Below are positions 11,901 through 24,232 of a stretch of 64,000 bases of DNA, piece by piece. Below the pieces are notes generated by a model. That model was not told the origin of the DNA, ran no database searches, and worked only from the letters and a program-made list of their open reading frames with translations. The stretch's first letter is position 1; every line of letters starts with the position of its first letter. A program made the translations under genes and the position numbers. The stretch comes from Eutypella sp. D-1 (lineage: Eukaryota; Ascomycota; Sordariomycetes; Xylariales; Diatrypaceae), in contig JAJTTP010000006.1 in the NCBI GenBank assembly GCA_023313575.1, positions 124,001-188,000 of the forward strand, written 5' to 3'.

Positions 11901-12284
11901 CTCGAGGTAGACGGGCAAGATCTGTGCGAAACCTTCCCAGCCGGCGTTCTCGAGGGTGTATGCAGTGTGGTCAGTGGCGGTCCAGGCATTAGTTGAACCG
12001 TATGCGCGTGATGCCAGCTTATCCAGTAACCCCTTGTAACGGTAGCTCCTAGAGCCCATGAAGACCAAGTGTTCCAAGGTGTGAGGCGCTCCAGAGTCAT
12101 CGAAGATCTCAGTAGCCAGAGTGAAGTAGCCGTTCACCTTGGGTCCTTTCCGGTTGGCCACAACAATCTGCATTCCACTCCTCTCAGACTCATACTGAGT
12201 AATGGTGGTTGGTGCGTAGTCCGTCTGGAAGCTTTGGATCTTACGAAAGCGGGTGTTAGCCCCCGCGGGGCCTTTAGATCCCAT
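8957..12284 (-). CDS. M16C zinc metalloprotease (Sdd3/YOL098C-like)
   Basis: Two exons: 12284-9294 (997 codons) and 9148-8957 (63 codons plus stop). The intron 9293-9149 has GTACGT and CGCAG ends. The 1060-aa product matches the ~1040-aa length of yeast YOL098C. The inverted zinc motif HTLEH is at residues 68-72, and the downstream glutamate region GVVYSEMQG lies about 75 residues later, as in M16 peptidases. The long two-halved architecture suits the M16C group of presequence-protease/insulysin relatives. No obvious mitochondrial presequence is seen: the N-terminus starts MGSKGPAGANTR, so a cytosolic location is more likely. The second exon adds a highly acidic tail (about 35 Asp/Glu/Ser/Gly residues). 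Without splicing the frame would run into a Phe-rich translation of the intron, which is artefactual. Substrates of this subgroup are poorly known. Confidence 0.9.
9225..9258. repeat. 34-bp perfect T/A palindrome inside the protease intron
   Basis: T5-C-T11 is followed immediately by A11-G-A5, forming a spacerless perfect inverted repeat within the intron 9149-9293. In RNA it could fold as a hairpin between donor and acceptor. Confidence 0.85.
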
Positions 12285-14381
12285 TGTGAAGTGAAAGAAT
12301 TCCGAGCAAGAGCTTGATAGGTGACTATCTTGTTATTAGCTGTGAACAATACGAGATCATATGTAAGCAGAGAGACGTGGAAAAGCGCTTTCTACGTATG
12401 AAAACACGATGGTCAAGTGAAAGTCAAGAGCCAGGAGACAGGTGACCGTACAGCGCAAGGCGTACTGGTGATATATGCTAAGAATGCTCGGGTACATGCG
12501 CCAGGGGCTGAAGATCAACTTGGCAAAAACAGGGGGTTTTCGTGTGTGACATTTAAAACCGCAAAGCACCCGACAGGAGGATTGCGTGGCTTGACATGAC
12601 CGTGTGGTAGGTACTAAGTATCTTAGCTCTCGTCGAGTTTAACAAACATCAGACGCGCATACCTAATATAGTAGCCACTTTCGCTATAGAGGGAAGCCAG
12701 AAGCGCCACTAGACCAGCATAAAGCAGTCTACGAGTTGTTTGCCGGGTGAGCATGGCGTGAGTTTGTTTGAATACCCAAACTCAGAGTCTCGGGGGGGGG
12801 GGGGGGTCACTTCTATGCCTGTCAAACAGGATCATGTGTAGTATGGATGGCACTTGCCGAAGGCTCCGTCCCTTGAGAAGTAATGATGAAGTGTGGGTTG
12901 GAGTGAACGATGGATGAGACGACCGCACTGCAGATTGGACAACTGGCAACCCCCAGACGTGCCCGGCATATCATGCTGCGTCTAACAGGAAATGTTGCGC
13001 ATATGTAAGTCTTACTTACATATTTGTAGACAGAGATGCCGGGGCGGGTAGCCGATGTAGTTGTACGGTAGGTGTCCAATGAAAAAGGAGTCTCGAAGTC
13101 GTGGGTCGGGCACCAACCCGAAAACGCCTTGCCAGCCTTGAGTGTTTGAAAATCTTGGAATTTGGGCGAGAATGTGTACCTAGGTATGAAAAGAGAGGTT
13201 ATTTAGAATGAGTAAGTACGCCTGGGATCTAAGAGTGTGAAATCTATTCAGGTCGTTGTCTATATTAATCTACCTAGGTAGGTAGAGGATGATGTAGAAA
13301 AGAACTGGATATTCGAATAATGAGCCAACGTTTCCCCTATTTCATGATGAGACTTTACAAGACAAAGAGGACATTAGGATGGTTTTTATGAGCAAGTGGT
13401 CCGGGGTTGGGCAGAGATAGTAGGCAAGTAGATGAGTCTTCGGATGAAATCCCATCTGTTGAAGAGAAGTTGGGAGGTATTGAGGTAGGTACTTACGTGT
13501 GTAAGCACCAGGCGTACTTCGGTAAAGTTGAAAAGGGGTAGAACAAATGCTTCATGCAAGATGATTCCAACTGAGGTTACTTTACAGTTGGCAGCTACCT
13601 ACAACCTTGCTATGGAAATGTGATGGGCGCGGGGCAAGACGTAGGTACTCGCCAACCCCACTACGATCGATAAGGGGTACTTACTTTATGTAGCTACCTA
13701 AATACAGAGAATCCGTTGGCCTTTCCTCATCAAGCTAAGTCTCATCGGATCACGGAATCACCAGCCACAGGCCCGGGTTATTAGGTACCTACGCTGGCAA
13801 GCCGGGTAGTTGTACTTACTACTAGTACTAGTAAGTACCTAGGTACCTGCCAGCCATGATCTCATTTAATAGTCCCAGATTGTTACGTATCGGGCCTTTG
13901 GCATGTGCTGGCCTGTTCAGGTAGCTTGCCCAGGTGCTTAGGTACTTACTGTAGGTATATCATCCTAAACAGCCCTTCAAAGTTTCCAAGGTTGAGACTA
14001 TCGCGAAATCTCCTGGACTTGACTTAAGCATATAATGCTTATAGAGTGTTCATAGAATATTCACATAATTCAAATGTATAACTCCCAGAAGTCCCTCTCT
14101 ACTTTTCTTCTACGCTCCCTTCATTGCGACCTCCGCAATCATATTCGCGATCATACCCTCCGTACATAGGCCAACTTGCTTAACCTACTAGGTAATAATA
14201 AATACCCTGAACACCTTGCGGTACAGTTGCTCCGTACAGCACTCACAGGGCACTCTCGCATATACTTCCTTATAGTTCCGTCCAAGACGGCGGCGACACT
14301 GATTCCTTCGGGCAATCTTTGGTGGAGCTACTCAAAGTAAATAAGCGCGCGAACGAACAAGCCTCGACCTTAGGAGTTACT
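12285..14381. promoter_or_regulatory. Divergent intergenic region, M16 protease / ZW10
   Basis: A 2.1 kb region lies between divergent starts. It carries a 15-G run at 12792-12806 and several TACCTAGGTA-type palindromes (13177-13186, 13271-13280, 13836-13845) together with many GGTA/TACC tetramers between 13,170 and 13,960. No convincing coding frame is present; the 85-aa minus ORF at 12822-13079 has no family features. The proximal part should contain both promoters. Confidence 0.5.
12792..12806. repeat. Poly-G tract (15 G)
   Basis: A homopolymer of 15 G, one of several tracts of 11 or more G/C bases in non-coding parts of this window. Confidence 0.9.
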
Positions 14382-17334
14382 ATGGCGAACCCGCAGAATG
14401 CTCAAGTTGGTCAGGCACTGGTAGACTTCTCTTTACATGGGAGCTTCCCCGAAGAGGAGATCTCTTCACGCCATATTGCTGTACAAGATCTCGCCGCTGC
14501 TCTTGAATCGCTGGCTACAGCTAAGTCGAAGCTCGAGGTGCGATAGAGCCTATTGTCTCTGATACTTGAAGTAATTGCTTCGACTAAATACATATTCGCA
14601 GTCCGATATTCGTACTATCAACGAAGAAATCGCACCGGATGTGAACCAATGGCTTACCAACGCGAAATCCCTCGAAGACGATATAAATCGATCTAGGACC
14701 CTGGCAAACGAGCTGGTGCGAAGATCTGAGGCTCCCGATGTCTCTGGTCAGACGATACAAGAAGCTCAAGATAAGGTCGACTTCCTTCAGCGCGAGGCGA
14801 GCTATAATGTTCAGGTCGGCCATGCTTTGGGTAGTATCAAACACGTTAGTGGACTGTTGGATCAGGTTGAACAGGCACGGGATGAACGTCGAATCCTAGA
14901 CTCCCTACATTTACTCGAACGTAAGAAACCATAGAAGAAAAGAAGAGAAGAAAAGGACAAAAAAGGAAGGGGCAAAAAGACCACGGCGTTTCCTTCAATT
15001 CTAGACACATTGGCTGATATATTATATCCGTATATACAGAGGCCTGGACCGCCCTCGACAACATCCACGTCAGCAAATCATGCCGCGTGATGAAATTACT
15101 GGATCTCCGGGCTTTCGAACTCAAGTCGAACGTACACGATGTCTTTGATCATGTTTGGAGCTCTTTGGTCCAAATAGATGCCGAACACGCCAAGGTGGCA
15201 GTATTCGAAAGGCGCCCAGGTAAATACAAATCCCCCTCCTTCCCCCCTGCCCCCCCCGCCCCCAGGTATAGGCCCAGTTGATGCGAACCTAACCTGTTGT
15301 AGAAGAGCAAATGTCTCTATCTGATGCTGTGATCGGCCTTAAAGCCTATAAGGAAGTAGACCAGAGGATGGCGCTACTATGGCACAACGTTGATGAAGCC
15401 ATCATAAAACCCCGTACCGATATCAAGTCCCCTGAACTACCTAGCATTACAACGGATGGCGTGAGTTCTTCCCAAGTTGACTTCTGGCGCTTGTGCTAAT
15501 TAAACCTCAGTCCATATTGAGCCTCCAAGGAAAGTCAGCTCGAAACGTCACTTCACTGTTCTCTGACTTGGTACAAGTAATGGAATATTTCTCGAAGAGG
15601 CTCCCGGAAGACCTCGTTCAATCTCTATCAAATGTGATGATGCCCGACTTGATTCCACGGATCATCACTGTCTGGTTGGACTCTGCAATTCCATCGTCCC
15701 TAGATGAGATGGATAACTTCCAAGACGTTGTTGAGGCTGTCAAACATTTTTGCGACGCACTTCGTAGTTCACACTACGTCGGTTTCGACGAATTGCAGGA
15801 GTGGGTCGATAACCTACCTCGCGTTTGGCTTTCCAAATGTCGGGAAACTGCCTTGGACTCCGTTCGCTCCAGGCTCGCCGAAGGACTTGGCGAATCCAAA
15901 GTCGTTGAGCGCGTTGAGACGCAGACAGTCTCGCGCTCAGAAGGCAAAGAACTTGCGGCCAACGGCGTTGCTCCTGATGATGCTTGGGATTCGGCATGGT
16001 CGGATGATGAGGCTCAGCCAGATGCCGGTAACGAACCTAAGCCGGAAACCACCGATGAAGATGACGGTGCCGACAATTGGGGATGGGGAGATGATGGTCC
16101 GGATGCCAATGTAGAGCCCAGTGATGTAAAACCACTTTCACAGGAAAAAGAAACATCGGCGCCGGGGGAAGAGGACGCGATGGATGCATGGGGTTGGGGA
16201 GACGAGGATGATACCGAAGCACCCCCCGTGCAGGCAGCCCCAGCAGCGGAAGCACCTACCAAAAAAGCGGAAGCTTCACAAACACGGGAACTGACACTCA
16301 AAGAAACCTACAATATCTCTTCCATGCCGGAGCCCGTGCTGGCATTAATCGCCACCGTTCTAGAAGACGGGGCATCTCTAGTTGGGTGGGTCCATATCGA
16401 AGTCAATTCTCACACGTCGGCGTGCTGACCATAAGTAGGGGTAGCGGGAGTCCTGTCGCATCAGCTGCTGCCGGTCTGTTCTCGTTGCCCACTCTCGTAC
16501 TTGCTTTGTTCCGTGCAGTATCGCCTTACTACTACTCCTTAAGCGATGGTGGGAATATGTAAGTGGCTTTGTATTCCGCTTTTCTGGCGAACATACTGAC
16601 GCATTCACAGGTTCCTTTACAATGATGCGACATACTTGGCAGAGAGACTCTCTGATCTGGCTAGTAGCTGGAAGAGTCGCGCGGACCTTGCGCCTCGCGC
16701 CATCAGTATGCTCCGTCTTGATAATGATATCAAGACGCTGCACTCGTTTGCCGCGCGCGCTTACGCGTCAGAGATGTCAACACAGCGGACGATCCTACGC
16801 GACCTACTCGGCGGGTCTCAGAACCTCCTCCAGCAGGATGGTCTCGACCCCTCAGACTTGGAAGCCCAGGTCGACAACGCCATAGGTCGGGTACGCGCCG
16901 TGGCCGCCACGTGGTCCGGGATCCTCTCGCGCTCCGCGTGGACGCAGGCCGTGGGCTCCTTGGTCGACGCCATCGCCGCGAAGCTCATCGCCGATGTCAT
17001 GGACCTCTCGGGAATCGGGCAGGACGAGGCCTACAACATCGCGAGCCTGATCGCGCATATCGAGCAGCTCGATGACCTGTTCCTGCCGCCGGGCGCCGCT
17101 GTCCCAGACACGGCACAGTACGCCGCCAGCTGGCTCCGCCTCAAGTACCTCAGCGAGTTCCTGCAGAGCAATCTCCAGGAGGTCCTGTACCTCTGGAACG
17201 AAAGCGAGCTCAGTCTCGAGTTCTCCGTCGACGAGGTTGCGGACCTCATCCGGCTGAGCTTCGTGGACAATGCACGCACGAGAGACGTTATTTCTCAGAT
17301 CGAGACGAACCCGCAGCCGCGCGGTCCACTATGA
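14382..17334 (+). CDS. ZW10/Dsl1 family vesicle-tethering subunit
   Basis: Seven exons: 14382-14537, 14602-14920, 15040-15219, 15303-15460, 15511-16385, 16439-16558 and 16611-17334, giving 843 aa. All introns have GT..AG ends and keep frame. The N-terminus (GQALVDFSLHGSFPEEE), helical middle and C-terminal block (SLPTLVLALFRAVSPYYYSL, then FLYNDATYLAERL) match fungal centromere/kinetochore ZW10 homologues, the counterpart of yeast Dsl1. Dsl1 tethers COPI vesicles at the ER with Tip20 and Sec39. An acidic loop between residues about 425 and 505 carries three tryptophan motifs: AWDSAW (W430, W434), NWGWGDD (W461, W463) and AWGWGDED (W498, W500). These resemble the Dsl1 lasso motifs that bind coatomer. 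The ATG at 14382 is chosen because the frame upstream has no ATG and no conserved residues. A kinetochore role, as for animal ZW10, is unproven in fungi. Confidence 0.9.
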
Positions 17335-18075
17335 GGAAAAGAGGTTCCAGTGACACGGGGGCGAAAGTACCCGCCGGCCTCATTTTAGAGCGCATGTTAT
17401 ATATCATAAGCCCGCATAGCCGACATTCCCAGAAACGAAACTAATGGAACTAATTGTGACTGAAGACTTTCCAAACCTGAGTCTCCTGTGAACTCTGGCC
17501 CTGATTCATGAGGTTCATCGAATACATACGATATTAAAGCCGCGGCTAGCGTGTCCTCATATCACTTCAAATACATCCAGCGCTTGACTATAGACCTTTT
17601 TACATGACGGGGTTGGGCTATTTGTTAAAAGCGACAGCCTGCATGGAATCCTTCAGTGGTCAAGTTGACGTTGCGCAATCGGATGTCTGATTGCTTGGGT
17701 TCAGTTATCTGCCACTTGAATCGATCAAGAGCCTTCTTCATGCTGCACTGCAGTAACAGACTGCTGACTACCCACAGCCTTAATACGTCTACCATCAAGC
17801 GATGACACCGAATAGTCTACGTGCCTGAACAACTAGACAAGAATCAACGAGGATTATAGTCTAACATAGCTCATTTTATACAGTCTAGTTCTATACCAAA
17901 ACAGAGAAACCACCAACCCCGATGCTGTGAGCCGACATGCTGTTAGTTATGTACACGGATGCCGCAAGAGGTGATAGCTAAAACAGAACAGGAAGAAAAA
18001 CGCCAGAACATAGAATACAGCCAAGTCGAACAGAGGACACCCCCACCTCGGGACTACCAGTTACTACACGCTCGC
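17335..18075. other. Convergent intergenic region
   Basis: This is the 3' flank of ZW10 and of the multicopper oxidase. It is mixed-composition DNA without repeats or a supported gene. Confidence 0.5.
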
Positions 18076-20132
18076 TCACTCGCTGAAGTGGATAACGGCC
18101 GGATCGTGGGTGGCGTTGCCATAGACGTCGCCGCCGAAGGTGAGGTAGCCCTCGACCTCGGGGCGGGGAAGGGAGAGGACGTCGCGGGCGTCGCCGAAGA
18201 CCCAGACGGTCTGCATGCCCTGCAACATGTGCTGCAGCCAGTGGCAGTGCACCATCCAGACGCCCGGGTCTTCTACTCGTAACCGCCACGCCCGCCATCC
18301 GCTCCTCTCCGACGCCCTCGCCGTTTCCCGGTACCGGAACAGCATCGTCGTGTCTCGCTGCACCGGCTCCGTCCCCTCGAGCTGTGCCTCCATCGTCTCC
18401 GCTGACCACGCACCGGGACCGCTTCCTGCGTCGCTGTGAAGGATAAAGGTTAGTAATCCCGCCGACCCGAAGTATTGAGGAGGGGTGGGGTGGAGGCGGC
18501 TGGAGGCAACAGAAGGGCTTCTTAGATCACTCACTAGATGTGCCCGCCGTGGACATGGAAAGGATGGGCGTCGATGAGACCGTCCTGGGCGCCTGTGCGA
18601 CTGTCGGCGCCGTAGTTCTGGAAAACGATCTCGAGGACCTCGCCGATGCGGGCGGGGAAGGTCTTAGTGCGGGGGTCAACGCCGCCGTTGGCGACGGCGG
18701 CGTCCCAGTCGGGCAGGTACTGCGTCTCGTTGAGGTACAGCGCCACGAGATACGGCGCCTCAGGCACCACGTGCTCGCCGAGCGGCAGGTCGCTCCACGA
18801 CACGTTCGAGTCCTGCCACGCCACGTACCCGTCCTCGAACGCCTGCACGTTCACCACCACCCGCCGCGTCACCTCCGCTGCCGAGGGGAAATCGTTCGCC
18901 TGAAGCGGCCGCAGCTCGTAATCCAAGAACCCGTTGATCGTCGGCGGCAGGTCTACCGGCCGCTCTGTCGGGTACGAGTCGGTTGGCAGGCGCCGGTCCG
19001 TCGTCGAGTTCCCACCGCCGCCGTAACCCTCAGCACCGCACGCGTCGCTGTAACTCAGGATCGCGTAGTTCGTGACCACGGTCGTGCGCTCGCGCGTCTC
19101 AGTCTGGACGTAGAAGTCGAGCCTCCCGAGGTCCTCGAGCTCCTCGCAGGTCTTGGTCTGCAGAAGGGCGCTGAACCGCTGGCCGCCACCCACCTGCATG
19201 ATGTGCGTTGGTGCGGGGCGGGTGTAGGAGCCGTCGGCCTCGATGACCTGGAGCTCGTCGTGGTCCTCGAACCCGACAGCCGTGTACGAGAGCGCGGTGC
19301 CGCCGATGAACCGCATGCGGTACGTACTATTGGGCTCGACGGGGATGACGGCAAGCCCGGCGGACGTGGGGTCTACGATGCCGTAGTTCGAGATGGTCAT
19401 CCCGTTAATCATGATACCCTGGGTCTCGCCGGGCCAGTTGAGCGGGTTCGCGTTGACCATCTCCTCGATCTCGGTATCGGTGCGGTTCCACAGGCCGTGG
19501 AGGAAGACGGTGCGCTCGCCGTCCGTCTCGTACGGCGGCTCGGCCGCGTCCTCCACGATCAGCGACCCCGCCGCGCTCACCGCCTGGAACCCCACGTGTC
19601 CGTGGTAGAAGTACGTCCCGGCCGTCCCGTTCGGCATCTGCAGTTCATAGTCGAAGAAGTGCTGCGGCGGGATCGGCCACTGCGACGCCAGCGGCGTCCC
19701 GTCGGAGAAGGGAGATGCCGCCTGCGCGAGGCCGTGCCAGTGCTGCGTGCGCGCGCTTGAGTTAGCCGGACATCTACAGTAGATTGGAAGGAAGTTGAAG
19801 AAGGGAGAACCAAAAGCAGAAAGAGAGTAAGAAGGAAAACTCACGATGGTCGTATTTTGGTCCGTCATGTCATTGTAGACTCGGATCCAGGCAACCTGTC
19901 CCTCGGGGATCCTAAGCTCAGGCCCCGGGGCCGTGCCGTTGATCAGGGTGCTGTACCGGAAGATGCCACCCATACTGATGTTCTGTGCCGACACGCGCAG
20001 CACGGCGTCTGGGGTGAATGATCCGTCGTGGACATGCTTCTGCGCTCCCCATGCGGTGGAGACTAGGCCCACCAGCAGGAGCAGCAGACGCAGGTGGCCT
20101 GCGAAGAAAAGGCAAGAGCGGAGAGCGGCCAT
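18076..20132 (-). CDS. Secreted multicopper oxidase, ascorbate-oxidase/laccase type
   Basis: Three exons: 20132-19845, 19742-18535 and 18433-18076, with introns GTGAGT..CGCAG (102 nt) and GTGAGT..CACAG (101 nt), for 617 aa. The first splice creates NTTIHWHG, and the second creates HVHGGHIYDAGSGPG, both canonical. The four copper signatures are present: HWHG (97-100), YHGH (142-145), HPFHVHGGH (489-497) and HCHWLQHMLQGM (561-572). The last supplies the type-1 Cys562 and a Met572 axial ligand. A signal peptide is evident (Leu-rich core at about residues 15-24, AWG-A cleavage region near 28-30), and there are several NxS/T sites. It should oxidise phenolic or ascorbate-like substrates outside the cell with reduction of O2 to water. 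Introns fall at the same copper motifs in related fungal genes. The precise substrate cannot be read from the sequence. An upstream in-frame TTG at 20219 is not a start. Confidence 0.92.
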
Positions 20133-23100
20133 GTGGAAGATGACGCTCGAAACCCAAAAAAAAAAAAAAAAGAAAAAAGAAAGAAAAGGAAGAAAAATGG
20201 TATATATGCTCGATTGCAACAGAGAACTGGTCTGGAGAACTGGTTCCTACTGCAATTGGTCCCAGAAATCTGCTCGGGATGTCGTGGGTTTTATATACGA
20301 GGTCTCGCACGATGACTATACCATCATGCCCGTCGATTTCCGAGGCCCGGCTACAGCAGCACCCTTCAGGTCCATAATAACGCTCGCGGGTCATGAGGCC
20401 ACCATACCATACGAGACAGCGCATCTCGGGACTCGCCTGACAACCCACTCGGCACGTCGGCGTCGCGTCCAAGCCCTCGTCTCACTGGGGCCCAGTCTTG
20501 CTGTTTTTTTCTTAATGAGAATGCTCGGTATGGCGGCTATAACGCTTTCCCGATGGTGTGTATAGAATAGAAACCTAGAATCACCTCAAGGTACTTTGGT
20601 TAACCACCTGACACTGTCATTCCATCTATTTTTGGCCCATTCATGTATTGTTGTTATGCCCCATAGTGGGCTTTTTTAATGGACATTTGGCTTTATCCTC
20701 GAGAGTGTGGCTCTGCCATCGCATTGTGTAGGTGTTCGTGGTCATCTAGGGTATCTACAGAATGTATCCCGCTCTGACGTTGGAAAACTTGATATGAATC
20801 ACACATGATATGATGCCTTACGCCAGGCTCAGGAGGCACGGTATCGCCGAAAGCATACTGCCGTTGCTTTCAGCGTATGGAATTCCTCAGTCATTAAACT
20901 CCATCGTGTCATACCTGCCTACCTAGGTGGACCAGCTTCACGGTGAAGGTTATGGCCACATGCTCACCTTGTACGACTGCGAATCCTAGGAGCTGATGCT
21001 CGACAAGGGGCAAAAAGGGGGGGGGGGGGGGGGGGTTGGGGTTGGTAGGGTAGCCGCAACAGCCAAGCTCTATTTTAGAATCACACAGGCGGGTAGTAGA
21101 GTATCTACCTCCTAAGCTTCTTACCACTGCTACTACCGCCGGCAGCCAGCCGCAGGGGTGGGCCCTATGTATGCACAGCGCTCGCTTTCCACGTGGATTA
21201 CCCGCGGCTACACGGGCGTTCTATTCGGCAACGACGGGGATGAGAGAGAAAAAAATGCCTTATTGGTGGCAACCCCTTGGGCTGCGAACGACCGAGCCGC
21301 TATTTCCGAAAGCTGAGGACTCCGAACCGAGCTTCCGAGTCTGGCGATCGGTGGGTAGCCTCACTTGGACCCTCATTGGGCGCCTGGCACTCAGCTCCGA
21401 CGATCCTTTGCTGCAAGGGCAGGAGACCTACGCGCATTCCACATGGCAGCTGAGCAGGCAGTGAGTGACCCCCCTCTCACCCCCCCCCCCCCTCCCTCGT
21501 AGGGCGGAAGGATCTCTAAGATCTCTCGGCGTAAGTCAAGTTCGCGATCGTCAAAGCTTATCTCACCATGTTTCCGCATGGCATAGAACGTGTGGCACTC
21601 GCTCGAGATTTCTTCTACCTATGCGAGGTTCGCAGGTCTGAGAATAGATAGGGCAGGGAAGCAAAGCTTCCAAACTGCCATCATTTGATGTGATTTCTTC
21701 AGTTGTCGACGTAGTCAGAGATGGAAATATTCGTTGTTCATTTCCGCCCGCCACTTAATGCGATGACTCTGCCCGTACCCAGGGTGTGCGTGTCTTCCCC
21801 TCACGCGATATTTTCTTGGGTTCTTCTTCTGTCAGCATGAGCCTCAAAGTCGTCGATCCTTCCTTTCAGTCTGAGGGCTCCTGACCAATATCAGCCAGGT
21901 TCTCTGTTCAGCAGCGACTTTTCTCTCCACATCCTTCCTTCCAACCAGCCACAGGGAGAACTTTCACCCCCAGGCTGCGGTGGCATGGAGGAGTGTGTGT
22001 GGAAATGAGGATATTATGTAGAGAAGTAACTAACTAACTACCAGATTCGGTTCCCTCCTGCGCCACTCGTATTGACCAAACCACTCGTGCGCCGCCCCAG
22101 ACGCCGTCAAAGCTCTCGCAAAGCCACCTCATGATGGGGGTAGGACGAAGGAGATTGGCGTGGTTGAATGGGGGGTTGTGAAGCTTTGGTCTACTAAGCT
22201 ACCTGACTGGTAATCCAAACGAAAGCATAGAACATGTGTTTTCTAAGAAACCGAAATTGACCGAAACGGGTTTGTACGACAATGCTGAGATGAGATACGC
22301 TTCCGATTTTAGTAGTATCATATCATATCAGCTTGATTGGCAAGTCAACATCTGCTTCTTCTGCATAGCAGGACTAGGTATGTAATCCATATATCTATTT
22401 TATTCTACGGTTCCAGGCTACCTGTCTTCGGGCCGTCAGATTCCCTTCGGCCCCGATATTCATTCATATCAATAGTATTTTATCCCATGCCGAACCGTTT
22501 TCAATCCCGTCAATGGGATTTGTACCCATCGATTTCTACCTAAAACCCCTCAAATCCCATACTCTGCCCCGATCAGGGCCAAGGCAAGGTATGACGAAAG
22601 TGGCGGCAAAGAAGGCTGAATAGGGGGGGCCATCCTAGATGTGGCGGGTTTGTGGCTGCTACCTACTGATTTAACATACGCCGGCTGACGCACTGCCCAG
22701 CCTATCCGTCTGCATACTATTCTAGTCAGGGGGTAAGCTGCACGAATACGCAGAACACAGGTCGTATTACTTCTATGTAAATGCTCTATCAACAATGAAT
22801 TACCCGGTCCCCTATTCTATACGCGCCTGTACATGACATCCCACTCGGTTTTGAATCGGAAGAATATTGCCGTTCGATAACCGAGCCGGCGCCTACACCT
22901 GCTGCATGAAGTCGTTCTTGCCGCTTAGGTTCGGGCTTCTTTATAATACCATACTACCCCAACGTGGGCCTCATTAGGTACGTCGCAATCTACAGTGGGT
23001 AGAAGTTCCCAGTGAAAGGTCCAGAGAGCAAGGGGGGCTACGGTACCCGAGAGAAGAGAGAGAATGGCGCGAATGGATGTGCGCCGGTTACCAAGTGCGT

Positions 23101-24232
23101 GACACGAAACATCCCGAGAGGTAAAAATGGACCGTAACTCATAGAGTGCGTAGGATTCTCCGGAAGATCGAATACCCGTATGCAGCACGTCTTGTTCGGT
23201 GACCTCTTCCTTTCTGTACCTTAATTTTATTTCCCTTCGATAACTAAGCGAAGGTCAGTCGCACAGGGGGGGCTGGCTCTGGCGTGAGTGAGCATACGGC
23301 AAGACACAACACTGAAATTCAGCATTTCTAAAGGATCTCTAACGCCAGCATCCTCGTGGGTGATGCCGAACTCATCCGGTATTTTACTTGAGACGCTTTG
23401 AAATCTGACGTTCGGGCCGATGAAGGCTATCGATGACAGTCTTCGATCGACCAAAATATTCGAGGGTGCGTTCATAGGAGGTTAGATATAAAGCCCACTA
23501 GCTAGCCGACCTAATACCTCCGAGGCTGACCTACCGGGCGCGAGTCGAGAAACAAGAAGAAGTGACCGTGACTGACTGGCGATATCACGCAGGTCATATT
23601 TGCCATGGCAATGTAGAGACCACTGGAGACCTTAACTGAGCCATCAAAGAGGCAACGTATACCTATCACCCTACTAGTATCTACTTAAGTCACCTACCTA
23701 GCACTGGTGTAGTTCGAATTTAACCGTCTGCCTTATGTGGGGGGTCCTGACGAAAAGGGGCCAGGAGTGGGTAAACTACCTAAATCCTCCCTCGGTGGGC
23801 AAGATAATTAGGGTTACAATAGGCAGGCAAAAGCGGGAATCGATTGGAGCGAAGTGTCTCCAGGGCTACCGCTATTATATCATGCTGTACTAAAGTTTGA
23901 ACTATCTGAACTACGCAGGTTACCTAGGTGAGTTTTGACTCGAGGCAATTGCTACTGGGCAATCAATTAATCAATTAATTCTGAGTCACGGGACCTCGTG
24001 TGACTTTGGCGCCTTTGTTCCTTCTCAATTCCACCTGGGCAGGGCAGGACTCTACCTGCCTAAGGGAATATTCTAATGTTCTCTTTAGTGTTCTTAGTAT
24101 TGTGCTGACTCTTTCTCTCTTCTGCTCAAACTGACTTCTTCCTTTTTTTACCCTCTTCCACTTACCATGGATACATACATCTCACCGTGATATGTTCACC
24201 GACCACAAGGACATAATACCCGGGATACGAAG
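20133..24232. promoter_or_regulatory. Divergent intergenic region, oxidase / Crb2
   Basis: A 4.1 kb region separates the divergent oxidase and Crb2/Rad9 starts. It contains an A-rich tract just upstream of the oxidase (20154-20192), an 18-G run at 21018-21035 and a 13-C run at 21480-21492. CCTAGGT motifs lie near 20920, 23690 and 23920. Short ORFs show no family features. I see no gene or transposon. Confidence 0.5.
21018..21035. repeat. Poly-G tract (18 G)
   Basis: The longest G homopolymer in the window, directly preceded by an A5 run. Confidence 0.9.

Noticed and set aside
11097..11996. 299-aa plus-strand ORF
   Set aside because: Antisense to the M16C protease exon, with no conserved features.
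18540..19760. 406-aa plus-strand ORF
   Set aside because: It is antisense to the multicopper oxidase, whose copper motifs and introns are unambiguous. The plus translation is Arg/Val/Leu-biased with no domain, the usual artefact of GC-rich third positions.
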